The notes under the pieces: generated by a model | Database searches by the model: none | Told to the model about the DNA's origin: nothing | Seen by the model: only the letters and a program-made list of their open reading frames with translations | Translations under genes and position numbers: made by a program | Origin: Candidatus Babelota bacterium | Lineage (GTDB): Bacteria; Babelota; Babeliae; Babelales; Vermiphilaceae | Direction: 5' to 3' | Length of the DNA: 64,000 bases | Assembly: GCA_029262615.1 (NCBI GenBank) | Contig: JAJCZD010000005.1 | Coordinates: 1-64,000, forward strand | Shown: piece after piece, positions 45,665 through 54,242 of the stretch | Layout: every line of letters starts with the position of its first letter | Position numbering within the stretch: the first letter of the stretch is position 1

Positions 45665-47107
45665 ATGAAAATTACTCTGGTTATTAGGAACTTCCTTACC
45701 TATTCATTTGGCTCTCTACTTTTGCGGGGTATTTCTTTTATAAGTGCCCCAATTACCTTATATTATGTAAGCCCATCGGAATTTGGTTTGCTTGCACTAC
45801 TGACCAGTTTTGGAAGCATTTGCACGATTCTTTTTGGTCTTGGCCTAAGACAGTTATTAACGATTGAGTTTTTTCATTTAAAAAAAGAAAAACGAATTAA
45901 TTTTATTACCGACCTTATTATTTTTTATTGTTTTATTGGCATACCAATACTAGGGCTACTTTTATCTCATTTACCTTTTTATAAAAACCTTTTTTTTCCA
46001 TCTAATACAAATAGTTGGTATCTAGCAATTGTTTTATGCAACTGCTTTTTATTTTTTTTTGTAGAGCTTTATTACCAACTGTTACGCTTTCAAGAAAAAG
46101 CAATAACTCTTATCGCCATACAACTTATTAGTACAGCTATTTGCTTTGGCATTACTATACTAGGCCTAATATATTACCAGCTTGGTATTGGTTCAATGCT
46201 TCTTGGGCAACTATTAAGCCTTTGTTTTACAACTACTGTTGGCTTTATGTCTTTTTTATACAAAAGAATGTATACATTTATCAAGCCAAAGCGCGCTCTA
46301 TTTAGAACGTGGTTATATTTGCCCAAAAGTATAGTTTTTATGCCAGGTTTATTGTTTTCTTGGATTATTTCTGGCGCTGATCGGTGGTTGCTAGCTTATT
46401 TTATGGATTTGCATACAGTAGGAATTTATGCCCTTGCAAATACGTTTGCACAATTATTTTATTTTCTTGTTCTTATGCCCATGGGCAATGCTTATATACC
46501 GTATATGCTTAAACAATTTACTGCAAAAAAAAATCTGGTCGCCTCTATCGAAAAACAAAATAGAAAACATATGGTGTGGGCAATGGCATTTTGTTTTTTT
46601 CTTATTAGTTTAGGTTCGGTATTTCTAATACTATTAAAGCCCTTGCTGCCATTAACGTATCATAAAGCCCTCATTTATATCTTTCCGTTATTGCTCGCAC
46701 AATTATGGGTTATGGGAGTTTATTTTGCTAACTGCTTGTTGCAATTTAATAAATGCACCTATTTTTTAGCATTTAGCATTCTTATTCCTGCAACCATCAA
46801 TTGCACACTCAACTGGTTATTTATTCCGGTATTTGGCCTTGCTGGTTGTGTCGGAGCAACAATGCTAGCTAATGGCATTTATTTTGTGATCACTCTTTTG
46901 TATAATCGCATTATCTTGAACAACATTATTCTGCAAAAAAAAAGCTCCCCGCTTTTGCAGGGAGCTACCATTAAAGGTTCTTATCTAATTAATCAGTCAA
47001 ATGAGAATCCACCTTTGACCCAAATACCCCATTCAGACAAGGCACATGGTCGGCATTTAACTTTGCAACAAGAAGAATTTACTGAACAACTTGATTCACA
47101 AGATTGA
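45665..47107 (+). CDS. Wzx-type polysaccharide flippase
   Basis: Lipid-linked oligosaccharide flippase of the MOP/MATE-like superfamily, 480 aa with about twelve hydrophobic segments. The N-terminal RNFLTYSFGSLLLRGISFISAPI and YYVSPSEFGLLALL are typical of Wzx/RfbX proteins; PGLLFSWIISGADRWLLAYFMDLHTVGIYALA is the conserved mid-protein motif. The last ~45 residues (after KKSSPLLQG) are polar and unlike the family: this part is read through the terminator and the antisense strand of the neighbouring envelope gene, overlapping it by 115 bases, as if the original stop were lost. Likely role: export of surface glycan made by the glycosyltransferases at 49-51.7 kb. Confidence 0.85.
   Translation: MKITLVIRNFLTYSFGSLLLRGISFISAPITLYYVSPSEFGLLALLTSFGSICTILFGLGLRQLLTIEFFHLKKEKRINFITDLIIFYCFIGIPILGLLLSHLPFYKNLFFPSNTNSWYLAIVLCNCFLFFFVELYYQLLRFQEKAITLIAIQLISTAICFGITILGLIYYQLGIGSMLLGQLLSLCFTTTVGFMSFLYKRMYTFIKPKRALFRTWLYLPKSIVFMPGLLFSWIISGADRWLLAYFMDLHTVGIYALANTFAQLFYFLVLMPMGNAYIPYMLKQFTAKKNLVASIEKQNRKHMVWAMAFCFFLISLGSVFLILLKPLLPLTYHKALIYIFPLLLAQLWVMGVYFANCLLQFNKCTYFLAFSILIPATINCTLNWLFIPVFGLAGCVGATMLANGIYFVITLLYNRIILNNIILQKKSSPLLQGATIKGSYLINQSNENPPLTQIPHSDKAHGRHLTLQQEEFTEQLDSQD
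46934..46966 (-). terminator. Rho-independent terminator of the Cys-rich envelope protein gene
   Basis: On the minus strand AGCTCCCTGC, AAAA loop, GCGGGGAGCT with a single mismatch, followed by nine T. Located 27 bases after the stop at 46993 and inside the 3' coding part of the flippase gene on the other strand. Confidence 0.9.
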
Positions 47108-48945
47108 ATTGAGCAACCACTGCAAGATAAATCTGTGCTGCATTGATCATCACAAGAATCTACTGAACTTGCCGTTGCAGGCCCACAGAATGTTGGGCAA
47201 CAACTTGTTTCATCACAAGAGCCTTTTTCTGAACGGTGGCTTGCAAATTCAGCTTTCGCACCAACACCTAGATATGGTACCCAACAATGGTCAGACCATG
47301 TATGACTAAAGTTGGTAAAGATTTTATGTGATGTACCTTTTGTTTCTGCACCTTTTAAATCAACATTACAAGTATTAATAAACACCGGTTGAATTGATGT
47401 TGAACTGGTCAAAGTCGAATCAAATGGACTAACTGATGATAAAGGACCAAAAGTTGAAGTACCGGTTAAGGCGTTATCCACATTTGGATTTCCACGTGCT
47501 ACATCAATGCTCACACCCGGAACAAAGTTTTTACCGCTATTAACGCTTGCACAATGTTGGGTAGCTGAAAGTGCCACTGAATTGCTGCTAAATTCACCAA
47601 AAGCAAAACCATAGACATGAGAATCACCTTTAACAGCCCATTCATTTTCTTTAAATGGTAAGCAGCAATCTTTACGGAATTTTATTTTTTCACAACTGCG
47701 ATGCCAGAAATTGTATCCAATATCCCATTGCCAATCACAACATGTATAATTAAGCATGAAAGTAAGATCAGTTTGGAAACCAGCACTTACATTAACATCA
47801 AAAGTTGTTAAGTTGGCAACTGGTTGCACAAAACGATCAAATTGTGCTTCTGCAGGTATCATAATACCATTGGCATTAACACCAGCAAGGCCACCTTGCA
47901 CATCTGATGTTAATTTTTCAGCTAACATATAACGACTGTTTGGACCATTGCACAAATCAAAGGACCGGCGTTGGCGCGCTTTAAATAAGTGGGTAAATTG
48001 GCCTTCAAAATAAATACCTAATTCACGATCATTGCAATCACTTTCCCACAGAACCCAGTGTGCACTAAGGCCACCACCAAATTCCCAATGATGACCGTTA
48101 CCAACGATTGGTTCAAATACATGACACGCATCTGGGCGAGTACCAGTTGGCGCAGCAAATTGCAAATTAAGACCCAAATGGCTATTACAGTTTTGGTAGA
48201 AGTTCCAACCAAGAGCAAAACGCAAATCAGCAAGTCCGCCAGAGGTTAATGTATCACAAGAAAATCTGCTTGCGCTCAAAGTATCAAAACGAACAGGCGA
48301 GCCTTGGTCTTGAATTCTAGGAGCCCCTACACCAGTAATAAATTCGGTAAAGCTATTCAATAGATCTGTACGATCTACACCAGAAATATTGAAGTACCCC
48401 GCATCATATCCATTCGACCCTGCATTTTGGACTGATTCACAAAATCCTAATTTCCATCGCGTACGAACCGCTGGAGCATGAATACGGAAATATAAACCAT
48501 GGACCCAATTTTCTAGCCCCAAATAAAGATCAAAATCAGCAATAAAATTTTGTACCTTTGGTTCAAATCGAACAACACTTTCAAAATCTGTTGGCAAGCC
48601 AAAATAATCAGCTAACCAATCACAGGCGCCACGGTTTGGTACCCGAGAACCGGTAATATGGAGAGTTGGACAATCTTTTGTACCTATATCGCAACCAAAT
48701 AAACATTTAACAATGTCACTTGAGCGAAACGAACGAGTATATTCTGGGGTTACCGATACGGTTCCATAAAAACAATCTCGGTCCAAATTGATAAAATGCG
48801 TTAAACCAACAAGCCCACGCGCGGTATCAAGACCTTGTGAACGAATAGAAAAATACGGGGTTGCACCCGGTCGGCAACAACTATCGTCCGCATTAAGTGC
48901 AAAACTCAACAGAAATGTTGAGAGTACAAGGAACATTTTTTTCAT
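46993..48945 (-). CDS. Large Cys-rich outer-membrane-type protein
   Basis: Exported protein of 650 aa with signal peptide MKKMFLVLSTFLLSFALNA cleaved before DDSCC. The body shows alternating beta-strand patterns of a porin-like barrel (GLVGLTHFINLDRDCFYGTVSV, LRFALGWNFYQNCNSHLGLNL, FQTDLTFMLNYTCCDWQWDIGYNF). Around 590-635 lies a Cys-dense segment (CCPTFCGP, then CSTDLSCSGCSIQSCESSC and CCKVKCRPC), and the last strand is WGIWVKGGFSFD. Codons are less AT-biased than those of neighbours, with a strong promoter, GGGAGAG site and terminator: signs of high expression. Probably a major surface protein stabilised by disulfides; the family name is not certain. Confidence 0.8.
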   Translation of the reverse strand: MKKMFLVLSTFLLSFALNADDSCCRPGATPYFSIRSQGLDTARGLVGLTHFINLDRDCFYGTVSVTPEYTRSFRSSDIVKCLFGCDIGTKDCPTLHITGSRVPNRGACDWLADYFGLPTDFESVVRFEPKVQNFIADFDLYLGLENWVHGLYFRIHAPAVRTRWKLGFCESVQNAGSNGYDAGYFNISGVDRTDLLNSFTEFITGVGAPRIQDQGSPVRFDTLSASRFSCDTLTSGGLADLRFALGWNFYQNCNSHLGLNLQFAAPTGTRPDACHVFEPIVGNGHHWEFGGGLSAHWVLWESDCNDRELGIYFEGQFTHLFKARQRRSFDLCNGPNSRYMLAEKLTSDVQGGLAGVNANGIMIPAEAQFDRFVQPVANLTTFDVNVSAGFQTDLTFMLNYTCCDWQWDIGYNFWHRSCEKIKFRKDCCLPFKENEWAVKGDSHVYGFAFGEFSSNSVALSATQHCASVNSGKNFVPGVSIDVARGNPNVDNALTGTSTFGPLSSVSPFDSTLTSSTSIQPVFINTCNVDLKGAETKGTSHKIFTNFSHTWSDHCWVPYLGVGAKAEFASHRSEKGSCDETSCCPTFCGPATASSVDSCDDQCSTDLSCSGCSIQSCESSCSVNSSCCKVKCRPCALSEWGIWVKGGFSFD

Positions 48946-49003
48946 TATCTCTCCCTTGGGGTTACCATTTTTGGCAAAATATAAATTACATACTCATAAA
49001 AAA

Positions 49004-49032
49004 TTGTTATCTATTCTTGGCCCATAAGTCAA
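49004..49032 (-). promoter_or_regulatory. Sigma70-type promoter for the Cys-rich envelope protein
   Basis: TTGACT (49032-49027), 17-base spacer, TAACAA (49009-49004), about 60 bases upstream of the ATG at 48945. Confidence 0.6.
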
Positions 49033-49056
49033 GTATTTTATACAATCGCAAACCAA

Positions 49057-49944
49057 TTATAAAAAATAAAATTGCTTCAACCCAGACCAATAACCTTTGC
49101 AGAATTGCCACTTCCTTAAGATAATCGCATATACAAATAATCCTATTATGGTCCACCAGTAAGCGATTATGCGTAGTTTATTATAAGGATAAAATAATTT
49201 AAAAAACAAATAACTATAATTATAAATATACATAGCCCTGTTTTTTAGAATATCATCTCGGCCGTCAGGGCTTGGAATATGATAAAGCTTGGCATGTGGA
49301 TTAAAAAAAAGATCACCCTGCTGACTTGCTCGATAAGAAAAATCCATGTCTTCCATATACGCATATGTGGTTAACTGCTCATCAAATAACTGATTGGTAA
49401 ATAATTCTTTTTTATACGCGCCACAACCATTCAGAACATATACCTGTTTAAAATGATTTGTTCCATAACAATGGGTTGGCATACCCGAGAAGGTCATATT
49501 GCCTTTTGCATACATACGTTGTAATAAAAACACTCTCCGAATAATACGCAATAAGACATGCTCCTTTTTTCCTTCAACAACGATCGTGCCCATGCCACCA
49601 ATATAATTTGGGCTGCGAGCAAAGGTTTGCATCATCAATTCAATATAGTTTTGCTCGAGAATCGCATCATCATCTAAGAAAAAAATTATCTTATAAGTGG
49701 CCAATGCAATGCCAATGTTCCGCTGAAAGGTCAGCCCTGGCTGTGTATGTTTGTACACATATTCAGTATTTTTAAGTTTTACACTTTCTAGAAAAAAATT
49801 ATTTTTATTCAAAGGAATATCGGAACTATCAACAATAATAAGTTGGTCGATCAATCTTGTTTGCTTTTTTATCGACTCAATTGCCTTGAGAATGTCTTTG
49901 GGGCGATTGCGCGTACAAATAATGAGGCTGCTTGTGAGGTTCAT
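49057..49944 (-). CDS. Family 2 glycosyltransferase
   Basis: GT-A fold transferase of 295 aa without a signal peptide, thus cytoplasmic face. SLIICTRNRPKDILKAIESI opens the nucleotide-binding domain, IIFFLDDDAILEQNY holds the DxD metal site near residue 95, and YAYMEDMDFSYRASQQGD matches the acceptor-side ED motif. The C-terminal hydrophobic stretch (IIAYWWTIIGLFVYAIIL) may attach it to the membrane. It overlaps the upstream glycosyltransferase by 68 bases in another frame. Part of a three-gene glycan assembly operon next to the flippase. Confidence 0.88.
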   Translation of the reverse strand: MNLTSSLIICTRNRPKDILKAIESIKKQTRLIDQLIIVDSSDIPLNKNNFFLESVKLKNTEYVYKHTQPGLTFQRNIGIALATYKIIFFLDDDAILEQNYIELMMQTFARSPNYIGGMGTIVVEGKKEHVLLRIIRRVFLLQRMYAKGNMTFSGMPTHCYGTNHFKQVYVLNGCGAYKKELFTNQLFDEQLTTYAYMEDMDFSYRASQQGDLFFNPHAKLYHIPSPDGRDDILKNRAMYIYNYSYLFFKLFYPYNKLRIIAYWWTIIGLFVYAIILRKWQFCKGYWSGLKQFYFL

Positions 49945-50956
49945 ACTTCTTTACCAAAACAGTGATTATTTTTTCTATAAATTCTTTTTTATTATTAATA
50001 TCAAACAATATCGTTCCTTGTGGCCGTTGGCAAACAGAACTTGCAATGCTTGGCGTTTTAAAAAACAATGCCTCCAACAAACTTATCGGATAGACATCGG
50101 CCTTATTAGGCCGTACAAATACATCTACTTTCTTGAATAACGGCCATAATTGATAATTACCTTCCAAAAAGAAGCAATGATCACGTAATCCAAATTTTTT
50201 CGCAAAAGACCGCCAATAATCTGCACGATAACTAGTTACAAAAATAAAGCCTGCTTTAGGAAATTGTTTTAATAATGCTGGCATGGCTTCAATACACAAA
50301 TCAAAACCATATAAATGACGGCCATTAATCATGGTTTGCTGTGAGGCATTTACCAATAGCAATGGTTGATGCTGACTCATAAAAGAAAACAGTTCCTGTG
50401 GATAGTAAGCCAACAGTTTTTTTCCTTGCATTAAATCTGGAGGTAAAAATGGTGACTCGCAAGAACTATTTTTTATCGGTACAAGACCACTGCTTAGATA
50501 GTATTGTTTGGTATTGCCCATGAAAACTTGTTGATCCACTTGTTGTAATAATTCATTTAATTTTTTTTTGTACTTTTTACTTTTTAGATCCAAAAATCGA
50601 TTATTGTGATCTATTAGGATCAGTTTCGCTCCAGAAATTTTTTTAAAAAATAGTAGGAGCCGAAGTTCAGTTAATCGGCAACTTAGAAAAAGCGTATGAA
50701 AATAAACTATTTTTGGCCACCTAATGCATAACCAAAAAAACAAATACAATAAATAACTTACAAAACCAATATAACAAAGTTTTATATTTCTAAACCAACA
50801 GACAACTGAGAAAAAAAATACATCATTATTTTGTTTTTTGAAAATAGGTATGACTCGCTGAATATGCACGGAAATACCGCCATAAGGTGGAGGTAAAATA
50901 CCTAAAATGGCAATTCTTTTATTAAAAACGTTTTTTGAATAATCATGGGAGAGCAT
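49877..50956 (-). CDS. Family 4-type glycosyltransferase
   Basis: GT-B fold transferase, about 359 aa. RIAILGILPPPYGGISVHIQRV at the N-terminus is the classic GT4 acceptor-side glycine loop; the C-terminal domain carries RPNKADVYPISLLEALFFKTPSIAS, the donor-binding EX7E-like region. I prefer ATG 50956, which overlaps the previous stop as TAATG with GGTGG 6 bases upstream; ATG 50968 four codons earlier is possible. The 3' end overlaps the next gene by 68 bases and the last ~15 residues (HKQPHYLYAQSPQRHSQGN) look like an extension. Confidence 0.87.
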   Translation of the reverse strand: MLSHDYSKNVFNKRIAILGILPPPYGGISVHIQRVIPIFKKQNNDVFFFSVVCWFRNIKLCYIGFVSYLLYLFFWLCIRWPKIVYFHTLFLSCRLTELRLLLFFKKISGAKLILIDHNNRFLDLKSKKYKKKLNELLQQVDQQVFMGNTKQYYLSSGLVPIKNSSCESPFLPPDLMQGKKLLAYYPQELFSFMSQHQPLLLVNASQQTMINGRHLYGFDLCIEAMPALLKQFPKAGFIFVTSYRADYWRSFAKKFGLRDHCFFLEGNYQLWPLFKKVDVFVRPNKADVYPISLLEALFFKTPSIASSVCQRPQGTILFDINNKKEFIEKIITVLVKKYEPHKQPHYLYAQSPQRHSQGN

Positions 50957-51699
50957 TAATGCCACCATTTTACCAGTGACGAGTGTTCCAAGCGCAAGCG
51001 TATAACCGCGCCAAGCATTTTTATGCCACCATTAAGAATATTTAGCTTACTGCCTTCCTGATCATACCAAACCGTTGGTACCTCTTTGATTATAAAACCA
51101 TATTTCTTACATAAATAAAGAAGTTCAACATCAAAAGCCCATTGTGTAATTTTCAAATGCGGTAATATTTTTTTGATAACCTTATATTTAAAAATTTTTG
51201 CACCACACTGAAAGTCATAATATTTCATACCAAATAACAAATACACTATGGATTCAAAAACAAGACGTGAGCCAATCCGTTTTATCCATGGTCGTGGTGG
51301 AAAAATTTCTGCTCCTGGCATATAACGACTTGCAATCACCCCATCGGCCGTGCCTAAATCTTTCATCAAACTATAAAATGCTGTTGGAGAAGTTGCCATA
51401 TCTGCATCTACAAAACCTATTAAATCTGGCTTTTTCTTGAGTGCTTCTTTAAAACCGGCAATGATGGCCAGACCTTTGCCAGCTTGCTTTATTTCTATCA
51501 AGCTCAGATTCGAAAAATTTTTCGTCTCTTTTTTAACCACCTCAGCAGTTCTATCGATACAACCATTCAACACTACAATAAAGTTTGCCTCAACCCCATG
51601 GTCATTTTTCAATTTTACAAAATAGGTCAGGTAGTGATTCAGCGTTGCGCCGATACGTTCTTCTTCGTTGTAAGCAGGAATAATAATACTTATTTTCAT
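50956..51699 (-). CDS. Dolichol-phosphate-glucose/mannose synthase-like GT2
   Basis: Family 2 transferase of 247 aa, similar to polyprenyl-phosphate hexose synthases. SIIIPAYNEEERIGATL at the N-terminus, IGFVDADMATSP with the DxD near residue 98, VIASRYMPGAE and YYDFQCGAKIFKYKVI are diagnostic for the DPM1/ALG5 type. No membrane segments, so the monomeric soluble type. First gene of the operon with the GT4- and GT2-like genes downstream. It probably makes a lipid-linked sugar donor. Confidence 0.9.
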   Translation of the reverse strand: MKISIIIPAYNEEERIGATLNHYLTYFVKLKNDHGVEANFIVVLNGCIDRTAEVVKKETKNFSNLSLIEIKQAGKGLAIIAGFKEALKKKPDLIGFVDADMATSPTAFYSLMKDLGTADGVIASRYMPGAEIFPPRPWIKRIGSRLVFESIVYLLFGMKYYDFQCGAKIFKYKVIKKILPHLKITQWAFDVELLYLCKKYGFIIKEVPTVWYDQEGSKLNILNGGIKMLGAVIRLRLEHSSLVKWWH

Positions 51700-51732
51700 T
51701 TGTTAATTTTCTTTGTTTTTACTGTTTATTTA

Positions 51733-51767
51733 AACAAAAAACAAGACCTTGCGCAATACAAGGCCTT
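51733..51767 (-). terminator. Terminator of the Cys-containing secreted protein gene
   Basis: On the minus strand AAGGCCTTG, seven-base loop, CAAGGTCTT (one G-T wobble), then GTTTTTTG. It follows the stop at 51790. Confidence 0.75.
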
Positions 51768-51789
51768 AAAATACAAATTTATAATACTA

Positions 51790-52527
51790 TTATTCTTGAT
51801 CGCATCCTACAACCAAATCTGGATAACGCTCCTTTAGCAGATAACGAATATACATAAGTTCTTTTTCTAAACGATTGCTTTCTGGCATATCTTCACTAGT
51901 ATGAGCTTTTTTCATTAAATATTTTACCGTTATCAGTTCACGCTCAAGTTTTTCAATATCCTTATTGGTCAACTCTCTCTTGCGCTTTGGACACATTACT
52001 GAGCAAGGAGCTGGGTTATATTCAACTGAGCCAGCACTCATATCTTGGGTAACAACATTACCAGGCAATAAATAGCATTGCTTACCACAACGCTTGATGC
52101 ACATCTGCTCATCCCCCTGATCTTGAGTACACAAGCAAACCATGTAATCACGCATGCAAATGGTTCCAGGCTCAGATCTAAAAATTGTTGAATCAATCGG
52201 GCAGATATCTAAATTAATTTTTTTACAACAATTTGGCTCAATAAATAATTGGTCAACTCGATCCCCTTTTTCTGGGCACTTGTTACTAGAAACCAGTAAG
52301 AAGATCGGTTTTTCTGTATTAATATCAGTACGCATCGCCCAGTGACCCGGCATAATTTTTTTCATTACTGGTTGGCAATCATCTTGCTCATAACAAACTG
52401 CATAATAAACTGGTTTTTTAGTTGTATTGCATAAATAAAATGAAGGATTAAATTTTAATGGATCAATTGGCCTTGCCAATACGCTACAAAAATTAACAAT
52501 TACAATTGAAAAAAGTAAAAAACGCAT
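51790..52527 (-). CDS. Secreted Cys-rich protein, unknown
   Basis: Exported protein of 245 aa from ATG 52527 (AGGAGAGG just upstream). Signal peptide MRFLLFSIVIVNFCSVLA cleaved before RPIDPL. The mature part has about 16 Cys in the first 150 residues (YLCNTTKKPVYYAVCYEQDDC, DYMVCLCTQDQGDEQMCIKRC), suggesting many disulfides, then a helical C-terminal third (IEKLERELITVKYLMKKA). With the large envelope protein at 46993 it is the second Cys-rich exported product here. No family recognised. Confidence 0.75.
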   Translation of the reverse strand: MRFLLFSIVIVNFCSVLARPIDPLKFNPSFYLCNTTKKPVYYAVCYEQDDCQPVMKKIMPGHWAMRTDINTEKPIFLLVSSNKCPEKGDRVDQLFIEPNCCKKINLDICPIDSTIFRSEPGTICMRDYMVCLCTQDQGDEQMCIKRCGKQCYLLPGNVVTQDMSAGSVEYNPAPCSVMCPKRKRELTNKDIEKLERELITVKYLMKKAHTSEDMPESNRLEKELMYIRYLLKERYPDLVVGCDQE

Positions 52528-52605
52528 AGCCTCTCCTATAAAAACAAATTTTTGTATACTATTGTTCAACTTATGCCAACTATTTAAAAAAGCAATAGTA
52601 ACTAT

Positions 52606-53280
52606 ATGAAGATAATAAAATTAAAAAAAAATATTTTTGCATTGCTCAAGGCTATTCTGCCAAGCAACCCCGTTATTATAGAAGCAGGATCCTTTAAAGG
52701 GAAGGACACCAAACGTTTAGCGAGTAATTGGCCTCATGGCAGGATATATGCTTTTGAACCGGTACCTGAGATTTTTGCACGATTACAACTAAACACCAAA
52801 AAACTAAAAAATATTTCTTGTTTTCAAGTTGCTCTTTCAAATACAACTGGTGAGTCAGTTTTTTTTGTTTCACAAAAACCAATAAAAAAAGAAGCACCCT
52901 TCCAAGCAGGATCATTAAAAAAGCCAAAAGAACGTCTGAAGTGGTCTGATGTTTTCTATCCTAAAACTATTACTGTGCAAACCATCACTCTTGATGACTG
53001 GGCCCACCAAAATAATATTGATCATATCGATTTTTTATGGCTAGACGTGCAGGGTAATGCCTATGAAGTCTTGCAAGGAGCTCAAAAATTATTGCCAACA
53101 ATTAAAGCTATCTGGACCGAAGTTGAATTTGTTGAAGCATATGAAAATCAAAAACAATATGAACAGTTGAAAGAGTATTTAGAGTCAAAAGGCTTTCAGG
53201 AGGTTGCAAAAGATTTTGAAAATCGCAAAGAATGGTTCTTTGGTAATGTGTTGTTTAGTAAAAATGAAGAGTTGGTGTGA
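52606..53280 (+). CDS. FkbM-family methyltransferase
   Basis: Class I SAM methyltransferase of the FkbM type, 224 aa. NPVIIEAGSFKGKDTKRLA is motif I, IYAFEPVPEIFARLQLN motif II with the acidic residue, SCFQVALSNTTGESVFF the FkbM strand pair, and DHIDFLWLDVQGNAYEVLQGA the conserved C-terminal block. There is no convincing signal peptide, unlike the FkbM paralogues at 55.9-58.5 kb. Typical role: O-methylation of sugars. Its 3' end exists again as a decayed copy at 54001-54192. A bidirectional hairpin follows the stop. Confidence 0.87.
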   Translation: MKIIKLKKNIFALLKAILPSNPVIIEAGSFKGKDTKRLASNWPHGRIYAFEPVPEIFARLQLNTKKLKNISCFQVALSNTTGESVFFVSQKPIKKEAPFQAGSLKKPKERLKWSDVFYPKTITVQTITLDDWAHQNNIDHIDFLWLDVQGNAYEVLQGAQKLLPTIKAIWTEVEFVEAYENQKQYEQLKEYLESKGFQEVAKDFENRKEWFFGNVLFSKNEELV

Positions 53281-53285
53281 AAAAA

Positions 53286-53316
53286 TATAGAGCCCATTTT
53301 ATGGGCTCTATTTGAT
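53286..53316. terminator. Bidirectional terminator between convergent genes
   Basis: A perfect 11-base stem, ATAGAGCCCAT / ATGGGCTCTAT, with a TTT loop, flanked by A-rich sequence on the left and TTGATTTATTTT on the right. It serves the FkbM gene and, on the minus strand with ATTTTTT, the gene at 53317. Confidence 0.88.
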
Positions 53317-53754
53317 TTATTTTAATCCAGTTTTATCTAATTTAAGATCATATGCTTTGTTATTAGCACTAATGGAGATAATTATTTTTTCGTCTGGTAA
53401 TATTTTGACTGAATTAATTTTAACATTAGGATAATCACCAGTAGTTTTACCAGTAAGCATCTCATATGTTTCTTTCCAAGCACCAGAGCCCATTATTCCA
53501 AATCCTTTGTCCTCACCTACCCAACTACCAGGTTCTTTGTCTTTGGTGAATCTTGCGATAACAACCATGCCAGATTTTGGCTCAATTGCAGCAACGAGTG
53601 TTTTATCACCTTGCTTTACTATTCTATGTACTTGTACATTACCGATTCTTCCTGGCATTTGTTTTATTTTTGCAGCCCATTCTTGAGCGGTTGGGCCAGC
53701 CATACCAAACATGGCTCCTGAGGTTAATAAAAGAGCATATAAGTATTTCTTCAT
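53317..53754 (-). CDS. Small secreted protein, unknown
   Basis: Exported protein of 145 aa. Signal peptide MKKYLYALLLTSGAMFG cleaved before MAGPTAQEW. The mature part is beta-rich (TLVAAIEPKSGMVVIARF, VKINSVKILPDEKIIISI) with a WVGEDKGFGIMGSGAW loop. GGAGAAG lies just before the ATG. No family recognised. Confidence 0.72.
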   Translation of the reverse strand: MKKYLYALLLTSGAMFGMAGPTAQEWAAKIKQMPGRIGNVQVHRIVKQGDKTLVAAIEPKSGMVVIARFTKDKEPGSWVGEDKGFGIMGSGAWKETYEMLTGKTTGDYPNVKINSVKILPDEKIIISISANNKAYDLKLDKTGLK

Positions 53755-53759
53755 TTTCT

Positions 53760-54000
53760 TCTCCTTTTTAAAATTATGCTTAATATTCCTATTAGTAATA
53801 TTAGCACGGAGGGGGGGGTTAAAAACAAGAATTTTACTAAAAAAGCCATTGTTTAAGGGTAAAACTAGTTATTTCTCCAATCTATTTTAGAATAAATCAA
53901 ACAACCATGCTAATAAGCTGCAAAAGAACCTTTTGAATATTAATTAGAGGATAAAACAAAGCATTTAAGTTTATTTCTTATAATCCTATTTACCCATACA
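53760..54000. other. Non-coding gap with G8 run
   Basis: Between the small secreted protein and the FkbM remnant I see no gene or clear promoter. A run of eight G at 53811-53818 stands out in this AT-rich DNA. Confidence 0.6.
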
Positions 54001-54192
54001 AAAGCTGCTACCAAAAATCAAAGCTATCTGGACTGAGTTGAGTTTGTAGAAGCATATGATATGAAAATCAAAAGCAATATGAACGATTAAAAGAATATTT
54101 AGAGTCAAAAGGCTTTCAGGAGATTGCAAAAGACTTTGAAAATCCCAAAGAATGGTTTTTTGGTAATGTGTTGTTTACTTCCAACCTTAAAT
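54001..54192 (+). pseudogene. Remnant of FkbM methyltransferase 3' end
   Basis: DNA closely matching about 53085-53270 of the FkbM gene at 52606: KLLPTIKAIWTE at first, then, after small indels, LKEYLESKGFQEIAKDFEN and PKEWFFGNVLF, ending in a stop at about 54192. The middle is broken by frameshifts and in-frame stops, and no 5' part exists. A partial tandem duplication now decaying. Confidence 0.88.
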
Positions 54193-54242
54193 AAGATAAT
54201 AGTGGTTAAGAAGACTTATTTAGTAACTGAAAAAGGGAAGTA

